A DNA stretch of 10,274 nucleotides. Origin: H111-94 sp034436045. GTDB lineage: Bacteria > Chloroflexota > Ktedonobacteria > Ktedonobacterales > Ktedonobacteraceae. This document shows positions 5,672-10,274 of the stretch, piece after piece. Both the position numbers and the translations under genes were made by a program. The notes beneath the pieces are model-generated. The model did not search any database, was not told the origin of the DNA, and saw nothing but the letters and a program-made list of their open reading frames with translations. Location: NCBI GenBank assembly GCA_034436045.1, contig DAOTVZ010000054.1:1-10274 (forward strand), in the 5' to 3' direction. Every line of letters begins with the position of its first letter. Positions within the stretch are counted from its first letter, which is position 1.

Positions 5672-7318
5672 CTAGTGCTGAAGCAGGTATACTTCAGACC
5701 AGTCGCCGAAGTACAGACCCTCGCCGTCGAGCGAGACGCCATGTACAGTGGGCGGAATGAGCGCGGCCATCGTCTGATGGTCGAGGGGAAGCCAACCCAC
5801 ATCGGTGATGGCGATCTGCTCGGCTTTGTTGTAGAGGGCGATACGTGCCTGCCCTGTCGTCTGCTCCGCCTGCGCGATGGTCTGGTCGAAGGTGGCATTG
5901 CTCCACTGCCCATTATTGTTGGGCGCACCCGTTGTCAGATTCAGCGCCAGCCAGTCATAGGGGTCGGGGAAGTCCGCGCTCCATTGAGTGAAACCAAACT
6001 GCACCTGATGATTGGCCGTTTCGGTATTATAGGCGTTGAGTTCGACCGGATTCAGTTTGACCTGAATGCCGAGCGCCGATTGCCACATCTGCTGCAAGAC
6101 CGCTGCCTCGTTGGGCGAAACCTGCGAGTTGGGATAGGAGAACGTGATGGACGGTACCTTCGAGACATCAGGATAGACCGACTTCAACAACTGTCTGGCC
6201 TTGCCGGGGTCAAAAGGAATGCCCTGGTAGTTCGGCTGGTAACCGGGCATACCGGGGGGAATGATGGTCGGGGCTGGAATGGCCGCACCCTTGAAAATCG
6301 CCTGCACCAGCGCCGGCTTATTAATAGCGTAAGCAAACGCCTGACGCACCGCCGGATTATTGAATGGTGGTTTGGTATTGTCAAAGAAGAGCATGTCGGT
6401 CTCTAGCAACGATTTACGTGTAAAGCCGGGCATTGCCTGCGCAATCTGCTGATCGCTGGGCGCAATATTCCAATCAAAATTATACTGACCGGCGCGATAA
6501 GCCTGGAAAGCCGTTGACAGGTCGTTGACGAAGTACATATCGACCTCGGTCAACTTCGTCTTATTGCCGTAATAGTATGGATTGGGTACCAGGATCATCT
6601 TGACGTTGTGATCCCACTCCTTTACCATGAACGGCCCGGTACCGACAGCATTGCCGGGAATATCCTGCACCCAGTTCTTACCATACTGATCGATGACCTT
6701 CTGATTGAGCGGGTCAAACAGAGAGGTGGTCAGGTCCTCCAGGAAGTAGGCGGCGGGCCGGGCCAGGGTAACCTGAAAGGTGTAGTCATCAATTGCCTTT
6801 ACTCCGGCCAGCACCTTCGTCTTGCCGTTACTTACAGCGTCTGCGCCGAGAATGGGGGCCTCAAAAAAAGAGGCAATCGGCGAGTTAGTAGATGGCAATA
6901 GCGCACGTGTCCAGGTGTACACATACGTTTGCGCCGTCACCGGCGTGCCATCTGAGAATTTGATGTTGTGCTTGAGATGGAAGGTATAGACCTTGCCATC
7001 GCTGGAAATGTCCCACGTCGCCTGATCCGGTATGACGTTCAGGTTTTGATCTGTTCTGACCAGCCCGCTATAGATCATACTCACGACCACCGCCGAGTTG
7101 GAATCCGGGCCTTGCGCCGGGTCTAGTTGAGAGGGGTCGGTCGTGCCGACGTTGGGGAAGGTCAGCACCTGCTTCGCCGCCAGTTTGACGGTACTGCCGC
7201 TTGTGTTACTGGTCGTACCACTACCACCACAGGCGGCAATTAATACCATGAGTACGCCAGGCACGAAAAATAAAGAAAAGAACCGCTTTGCGCGTAGAAA
7301 AGACCTGTGATTATGCAA
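5672..7318 (-). CDS. Oligopeptide-type ABC transporter solute-binding lipoprotein (SBP family 5)
   Basis: A 548-residue extracellular solute-binding protein of family 5 (OppA/DppA-like), which captures peptides or related solutes for an ABC importer. An N-terminal lipoprotein signal runs from the basic start (RAKRFF) through a hydrophobic core to the lipobox LIAAC, with Cys30 as the lipidated residue. A Ser/Thr/Gly linker follows. Family features include the TDPSQLDPAQ and SGLVRTDQNLNVIPDQA region near the mature N-terminus, YTFHLKHNIKFSDGTPVTA, GTGPFMVKEW, PNPYYYG, and NPAVRQAFAYAINKPALVQAIF. The length is normal. Translation appears to begin at TTG (7318), since GAGG lies 6 nt upstream and no ATG precedes the signal peptide core. 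No permease or ATPase genes for it are nearby, so it is an orphan. Its ligand cannot be read from the sequence. Confidence 0.92.
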   Translation of the reverse strand: MHNHRSFLRAKRFFSLFFVPGVLMVLIAACGGSGTTSNTSGSTVKLAAKQVLTFPNVGTTDPSQLDPAQGPDSNSAVVVSMIYSGLVRTDQNLNVIPDQATWDISSDGKVYTFHLKHNIKFSDGTPVTAQTYVYTWTRALLPSTNSPIASFFEAPILGADAVSNGKTKVLAGVKAIDDYTFQVTLARPAAYFLEDLTTSLFDPLNQKVIDQYGKNWVQDIPGNAVGTGPFMVKEWDHNVKMILVPNPYYYGNKTKLTEVDMYFVNDLSTAFQAYRAGQYNFDWNIAPSDQQIAQAMPGFTRKSLLETDMLFFDNTKPPFNNPAVRQAFAYAINKPALVQAIFKGAAIPAPTIIPPGMPGYQPNYQGIPFDPGKARQLLKSVYPDVSKVPSITFSYPNSQVSPNEAAVLQQMWQSALGIQVKLNPVELNAYNTETANHQVQFGFTQWSADFPDPYDWLALNLTTGAPNNNGQWSNATFDQTIAQAEQTTGQARIALYNKAEQIAITDVGWLPLDHQTMAALIPPTVHGVSLDGEGLYFGDWSEVYLLQH

Positions 7319-7465
7319 GCAATACCTCGCTTCCTACAACACACAAAAGAAAAGCGCGAAGACTCCTGATTGAAGCACGCCCGGTAGACCGTTGAAGACA
7401 ACAAGAGCAGGCCAGGAAAAATTCCCTTCTTTAGTATTACGTAGAGATCGAGAAAGGATATCACC
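7319..7465. other. Leader region of the solute-binding protein gene
   Basis: This 147-base gap between the inverted repeat and the TTG start holds no gene. On the minus strand it should contain the promoter of the solute-binding protein gene, but I see no convincing -35/-10 pair. TAATACT near 7436 is a weak -10 candidate. Confidence 0.4.
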
Positions 7466-7544
7466 ATTGTTCATCAATGGTAAAAAACGCAACCGGATGG
7501 CCACAAAGGTTCTTCGGTTGCGTTTTTTACCATTGATGAACAAT
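7466..7544. terminator. 30-bp perfect inverted repeat, likely bidirectional terminator
   Basis: Arms at 7466-7495 and 7515-7544 are exact reverse complements over 30 bp, with a 19-base loop. The inner core CGCAACCG...CGGTTGCG is followed by six T on either strand, the form of an intrinsic terminator. It begins four bases after the R2lox stop codon, so it should end that transcript and shield the downstream solute-binding gene. Such length and perfection are unusual for a plain terminator, so a small mobile hairpin element is an alternative. Confidence 0.75.
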
Positions 7545-7548
7545 ACTA

Positions 7549-8460
7549 TCAGGCTTCGGCTTCTTCAGTGTCGGACAACTGATACAGTTCTTCCAGGGTT
7601 TGCGTGCGCGCTTTTTCGATGCGGGCCATGCGCTTCTGGAATTGCGTAGTGGCGTAGATCATGTATTCGTCGGTTTCCACATTAAATGGACGCGGGCCTT
7701 CTCTATCCGGTTCAATATCTGTCTCCTGCACAACACCCAGCGCCAGCGGCAACAGTTCGTTCATGCGCTCCTCGACGACGGGCCACAGGTTCTTATCCTG
7801 GGCGACCAGACGCGAGATAAGAAAGACGCCATAGGCGATATGCCGCGACTCGTCGCGTTTGAGCAGCGAGATACCCTGTTTGAGGCCGGGTAGGATGTTG
7901 TTGGCTTCCAGCATGTTAAAGTAGCCGTAGTAGCCGGTTTCCGCCAGCACACCCTCAATAATCATGTTATAGGTCACAGAGGCGCGTAGCAGGGCCACCG
8001 GTGAGCGGTCTTCAAGCAGACGATACATGGTCTGCGGTAGCTCTTCGTAGAAGAGTTTGCGATAGCTTGGACTATGAAAACGGGTCAGGTCGCCGTGATC
8101 GGGTGCCACTTCGTCAAGAAAGCGCCGGAAGAACTCGGTGTGCTTGGCCTCTTCCCACAGGAAGGTGGTCAGGTACATCTCTTCCTCCAGGTGTCCTTCC
8201 TGGGCAATCGCCATGATGAGCGGTAATAAATCGAGCGTGACACTCTCCTCACCCGCCTGGAAGAGCGATGTCTGGAGCAGCAGCGCCTCGTGTTCATCGT
8301 CGTTGAGCCGTTGCCAGTCGAGAATATCCTGTGAAAAATCAATGCTACGAGGATCCCAGATACCGAGCCGTTTCGCCTTGTGATAGAGCCGCATGGGAAG
8401 GATATCGTGGCGCAGTCCGCGCTCACCGGTAGTTACAAAGGTCTCATGGACGAAAGCCAT
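7549..8460 (-). CDS. R2-like ligand-binding oxidase (R2lox), Mn/Fe ferritin-like protein
   Basis: A 303-residue ferritin-like protein of the R2lox group, related to ribonucleotide reductase R2 but not part of that enzyme. It closely follows the Mycobacterium tuberculosis Rv0233 pattern. Metal ligands, placed by homology, are Glu71 (GEESV), Glu104 and His107 (EEAKH), Glu169 (IIEGV), and Glu204 and His207 (DESRH). Val74 and Tyr164 match the pair that forms the Val-Tyr ether cross-link in characterised R2lox, which assembles an Mn/Fe site and holds a long-chain fatty acid. A two-electron oxidase role on a lipid-like substrate is proposed for the family but not settled. The ATG at 8460 is chosen because GGAGG sits 7 nt upstream and the length then matches known R2lox. 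Upstream in-frame ATGs (8466, 8526, 8535) fall on the Shine-Dalgarno or operator. It lies downstream of a TetR gene. Confidence 0.93.
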   Translation of the reverse strand: MAFVHETFVTTGERGLRHDILPMRLYHKAKRLGIWDPRSIDFSQDILDWQRLNDDEHEALLLQTSLFQAGEESVTLDLLPLIMAIAQEGHLEEEMYLTTFLWEEAKHTEFFRRFLDEVAPDHGDLTRFHSPSYRKLFYEELPQTMYRLLEDRSPVALLRASVTYNMIIEGVLAETGYYGYFNMLEANNILPGLKQGISLLKRDESRHIAYGVFLISRLVAQDKNLWPVVEERMNELLPLALGVVQETDIEPDREGPRPFNVETDEYMIYATTQFQKRMARIEKARTQTLEELYQLSDTEEAEA

Positions 8461-8506
8461 CGTCATTCCTCCATCGTTCGGGGAAACTGGGGCCGACAAC
8501 GCAATC

Positions 8507-8527
8507 AATGACTGACGGTCAGTCATT
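8507..8527. promoter_or_regulatory. 21-bp perfect palindromic operator of R2lox (TetR site candidate)
   Basis: AATGACTGAC (8507-8516) and GTCAGTCATT (8518-8527) are perfect inverted arms around a central G. The site covers the predicted R2lox start (about 8524), immediately after the -10, an ideal place for repression. TGACTGAC-type palindromes are common TetR-family operators. The TetR gene just upstream is the obvious binding protein. Confidence 0.75.
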
Positions 8528-8530
8528 TTA

Positions 8531-8560
8531 AGCATAACCGGAATCTCTACTGTTTGTCAA
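8531..8560 (-). promoter_or_regulatory. Sigma-70-like promoter of R2lox
   Basis: On the minus strand, TTGACA (8560-8555) is followed after 18 bases by TATGCT (8536-8531), which keeps 4 of 6 -10 positions. It starts 17 bases after the TetR stop codon, so R2lox can be transcribed independently of the regulator. The palindrome at 8507-8527 overlaps the predicted start point. Confidence 0.65.
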
Positions 8561-8576
8561 TGGCTTTGTTCGTCTG

Positions 8577-9167
8577 TTATACCGCCAGACCCAGGGCACG
8601 GCTGATAAAGCGGATGACCTCGGTGATGTACAGCGCAGGGTCGCTCTGGGCATTGTAGATGTAGCAATCGTCGGCGGCATGGTTAATCAGGCCGATAATC
8701 AGGCGGGCCGTGATTTCAGGGTTGACGGTAGCATCGACCTCGCCTGCCTCCTGCCAGTGCCGAATCAACCCATCGATCAGAATGCGGTAGGGGCCGAATT
8801 GCGCTTCCCAATCGTCTAATGTGGGGAATGAGGTCACAGGTGAGTGGATGATATGCAAAATATCCTGGTAGCGGGCAATTTGTTCAAAGGCGGCGGAGAC
8901 GCCCGCTTCCACCACCTCGGCGGCGCTACTGGCGTTCAGTGTCGCATTACTTACCGCAGCCAAAATATGCTCATTCATTTCATGGGTCAGGGCCTTAATA
9001 ATGCCCATCTTTGAGGGGAAGTACAGGTAGAAGGTGCCCTGCGCCACGCCTGCCCGCGCTACAATCTCCGAGATCGTGGTCGCTTCAAGTCCTCGCTCTG
9101 CCAGCACCGCCCTGGCAGCCGCCAGCAAGTCCGCCCGCCGATCCGCTCTAGTTTTTCCGTCAGCCAA
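8577..9167 (-). CDS. TetR/AcrR family transcriptional regulator, likely R2lox repressor
   Basis: A 196-residue TetR-family repressor. The N-terminal helix-turn-helix spans about 13-55 (LLAAARAVLAERGLEATT, then ISEIVARAGVAQGTFYLYFPSK), a textbook TetR DNA-binding domain. The C-terminal part is helical and hydrophobic, a ligand-binding and dimer domain with no specific match I recognise. The start is taken as TTG at 9167, with GGAGG 9 nt upstream. The longer open frame back to 9323 would begin before the predicted promoter and does not resemble the family. A seven-codon frame (ATG at 9183, MEDGELG) overlaps this start in another phase. A TetR regulator also precedes the R2lox gene in M. tuberculosis (Rv0232-Rv0233). 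Together with the palindrome at the R2lox promoter, this makes it the probable R2lox repressor. Confidence 0.88.
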   Translation of the reverse strand: MADGKTRADRRADLLAAARAVLAERGLEATTISEIVARAGVAQGTFYLYFPSKMGIIKALTHEMNEHILAAVSNATLNASSAAEVVEAGVSAAFEQIARYQDILHIIHSPVTSFPTLDDWEAQFGPYRILIDGLIRHWQEAGEVDATVNPEITARLIIGLINHAADDCYIYNAQSDPALYITEVIRFISRALGLAV

Positions 9168-9208
9168 GCTCTCCGTCCTCCATCTTAGTGATAAACCGCT
9201 TTGCTCTG

Positions 9209-9217
9209 ATTGTACCA
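9209..9217 (-). promoter_or_regulatory. Extended -10 promoter candidate for the TetR gene
   Basis: The minus strand reads TGGTACAAT, an extended -10 (TGn plus TACAAT, 5 of 6). No good -35 is seen, which extended -10 promoters can tolerate. The predicted start near 9202 gives a 35-base leader to the TTG at 9167 and argues against a start further upstream. Confidence 0.5.
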
Positions 9218-9246
9218 CAGTTATACGATACAGGACGACGGGAAGA

Positions 9247-9260
9247 GCAGGGCACCCTGC
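9247..9260. promoter_or_regulatory. 14-bp palindrome upstream of the TetR promoter
   Basis: GCAGGG and CCCTGC form perfect 6-bp arms around CA, about 30 bp upstream of the TetR -10 and between the two divergent promoters. It differs in sequence from the R2lox operator. It may be an operator for another factor or chance. Confidence 0.25.
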
Positions 9261-9316
9261 CTCGCGCTTACCGTTTTCAGAGGGCGGCAAAAGAATAGCG
9301 TAATGGACGATGAAAC

Positions 9317-9345
9317 TTGACAATATTCGAGCTTTGTTCTAAAAT
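9317..9345 (+). promoter_or_regulatory. Strong sigma-70-like promoter of the annealing-protein operon
   Basis: A perfect -35 TTGACA (9317-9322) is followed after exactly 17 bases by TAAAAT (9340-9345), 5 of 6. The start is expected near 9352, giving a leader of about 36 bases before the ATG at 9388. It is the best promoter in the window. Confidence 0.75.
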
Positions 9346-9357
9346 AATAGAACAAAG
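9332..9357. promoter_or_regulatory. Inverted repeat overlapping -10 and start site (operator candidate)
   Basis: CTTTGTTCTA (9332-9341) and TAGAACAAAG (9348-9357) are perfect 10-bp arms around AAATAA. The site covers the -10 hexamer and the predicted start, so a bound dimer should block transcription. The GTTC...GAAC arms recall LexA-type sites, but the spacing is not that of a LexA box I can name. SOS control is only a hypothesis. Confidence 0.55.
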
Positions 9358-9387
9358 TTTCCAAATCTATGATAAAGGAGCAGAAAA

Positions 9388-10185
9388 ATGAGTGACCAGG
9401 GCAACGTGCAGATGCAAGAGGCGCAGCAGGAACAGATGACAGACACGCCAACGCCCCAACCCGTGCGCGCGTTCAACCCCAACGAACACCTCATTCAACT
9501 GAAAAGCGGTCAGACATCGAAGGATTATCTGCCGGTGCAATGGCGGCTCGTCTGGTTCCGCGCCCTCTGCCCGGAGGGGACGATAGAGACGGAAATGCTG
9601 CACCTCGATCTCGACCGCGAAACCGAAGAAGAGGGCTGGACCTGGAACGCACAGACGCGGCGCAACGAGAAGATCGTCAAACGCGCCAACGGTTTTGTCG
9701 TGTTTAAAGCGACGGTCAAGGATGGTCGGGGGGGCATGGCGACCGGAACGAAGTCTGAAAAGGCCGCCAGTTTTCCTGATTTCATTGAAAAGGCCGAAAC
9801 CGGCGCAATAGGTCGCGCCTTAGCGGCTCTGGGATATGGCACACAGTTCGCGCCTGAACTCGATGAGGCTCACCGCATCGTCGATGCCCCTGTCGAGCGT
9901 TACACTTCCGCTGTCAGCGGCACGGCCATGAATGGTAGCAGCAATAGCGTGAGTGCCCCTGCCGCCAGCGCACCCACTTCCAACGCACAAAGCGGGCAGC
10001 AAGGGCAGGCGGGCGCTGCTTCTATGCAGGCGACGGAGCAGCAACTGGCGAGTATCCGTAAGTTGAGCGAGCATCTTGGCAAGAGTGAGCCAGAAGAGGT
10101 GGCCCACATGAGCTATCTGGACGCGAAAAAGCTGATCCAGCAGCTTACCGCCGAGTACCGCGAGCAACGGCAGAAGGCTTCATAA
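9388..10185 (+). CDS. Putative Rad52/Sak-like single-strand annealing protein
   Basis: A 265-residue protein with a globular N-terminal domain (about 30-170), a disordered Ser/Ala/Gly/Gln linker (about 173-215), and a helical C-terminal segment (about 216-262). The core has WRLVWFRALCPEGTIETE, GFVVFKATVKDGRGGMATGTKSE, and FIEKAETGAIGRALAALGYGTQFAPELDEAHRIVD. An AET.AIGRALA.LGYG stretch is shared by Rad52/Redbeta/ERF-type annealing proteins and many phage relatives. This suggests binding and annealing of single-stranded DNA in recombination or repair. It lacks any ATPase motif, as expected. The C-terminal QLASIRKLSEHLG...SYLDAKKLIQQLTAEY segment resembles a small helical module attached to other DNA-related proteins, but I cannot name it. 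AAAGGAG lies 7 nt before the ATG. The assignment rests on motif resemblance, not on a search. Confidence 0.65.
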   Translation: MSDQGNVQMQEAQQEQMTDTPTPQPVRAFNPNEHLIQLKSGQTSKDYLPVQWRLVWFRALCPEGTIETEMLHLDLDRETEEEGWTWNAQTRRNEKIVKRANGFVVFKATVKDGRGGMATGTKSEKAASFPDFIEKAETGAIGRALAALGYGTQFAPELDEAHRIVDAPVERYTSAVSGTAMNGSSNSVSAPAASAPTSNAQSGQQGQAGAASMQATEQQLASIRKLSEHLGKSEPEEVAHMSYLDAKKLIQQLTAEYREQRQKAS

Positions 10186-10203
10186 AGCTGGGAAAGGTAC
10201 ATC

Positions 10204-10274
10204 ATGACCGAGCGTGAGCGCGCCGAACAGCGTATGCAGCAAAAGTGGTACGATCTGGTCATGGCCGAGCAGCA
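10204..10274 (+). CDS. Start of a downstream operon gene, truncated by window end
   Basis: An open frame begins with ATG at 10204, 18 bases after the annealing-protein stop, with AAAGGT 5 nt upstream. The 23 visible residues (MTERERAEQRMQQKWYDLVM...) are charged and helical, and no family can be named. The close spacing with no terminator means it is almost surely co-transcribed with the annealing-protein gene. Confidence 0.6.
   Translation, partial: MTERERAEQRMQQKWYDLVMAEQ

Noticed and set aside
5636..6406. 256-codon plus-strand open frame
   Set aside because: It lies antisense within the clearly real solute-binding protein gene and starts inside a repeat element. Its composition is that of a shadow frame.
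7549..8460. Ribonucleotide reductase beta subunit (NrdB)
   Set aside because: Sequence pattern and the Val-Tyr cross-link pair match R2lox, and no NrdA gene is nearby.
8461..8535. Longer R2lox start at 8535, 8526 or 8466
   Set aside because: These starts overlap the promoter, operator or Shine-Dalgarno. The ATG at 8460 has correct spacing and gives the normal family length.
9168..9323. 52-residue N-terminal extension of TetR
   Set aside because: It would start upstream of the predicted promoter, and the residues do not resemble a TetR N-terminus.

Overview
The window is a stretch of moderately GC-rich bacterial chromosome with ordinary bacterial gene signals: Shine-Dalgarno sequences, sigma-70-like promoters, a lipoprotein signal peptide, and TTG starts at two genes. 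The gene mix suggests a soil-type, multi-system bacterium: an R2lox oxidase with its TetR regulator, a TspO/MBR protein, an FmdB zinc ribbon, an orphan family-5 solute-binding lipoprotein, and a Rad52-like annealing protein. My best guess is Chloroflexota, perhaps Ktedonobacteria, mainly from overall feel and the GTAGGGGCG-type repeats. Nothing in the sequence fixes the taxon.

Layout from left to right. Bases 1-379 hold no convincing gene. A soluble histidine kinase lies on the minus strand (380-1237). A degenerate repeat-like block (1355-1461) separates it from a probable minus-strand operon of an FmdB zinc-ribbon protein (1782-2126) and an unrecognised 74-residue protein (1517-1741). A divergent promoter region with a 16-bp perfect palindrome leads on the other side to an alpha/beta hydrolase (2469-3119). 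A TspO/MBR membrane protein follows (3245-3916). It converges, with an 11-bp overlap, on a wrecked ABC exporter (3906-5223, minus). That exporter has lost its Walker A region and is frameshifted.

Upstream of the broken exporter are two REP/BIME-like elements (5251-5378 and 5475-5650). Each is a pair of inverted GTAG-plus-hairpin ends around polypyrimidine 20-bp tandem repeats, with 2 units in one element and 5 in the other. Next come an orphan oligopeptide-type solute-binding lipoprotein (5672-7318, minus), a 30-bp perfect inverted repeat that acts as a terminator candidate (7466-7544), and an R2lox Mn/Fe oxidase (7549-8460, minus) preceded by its TetR regulator (8577-9167, minus). A 21-bp perfect palindrome lies over the predicted R2lox start site, so TetR repression of R2lox, perhaps relieved by a lipid-like ligand, is the most coherent regulatory story here.

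Divergent from the TetR gene, a strong promoter overlapped by a 26-bp inverted repeat drives a Rad52/Sak-like single-strand annealing protein candidate (9388-10185). The start of another gene follows 18 bp later and is cut by the window edge.

The points most worth following up are the GTAG-hairpin element family, the R2lox/TetR operator, the decayed ABC exporter beside the repeats, and the annealing-protein operon with its built-in operator.
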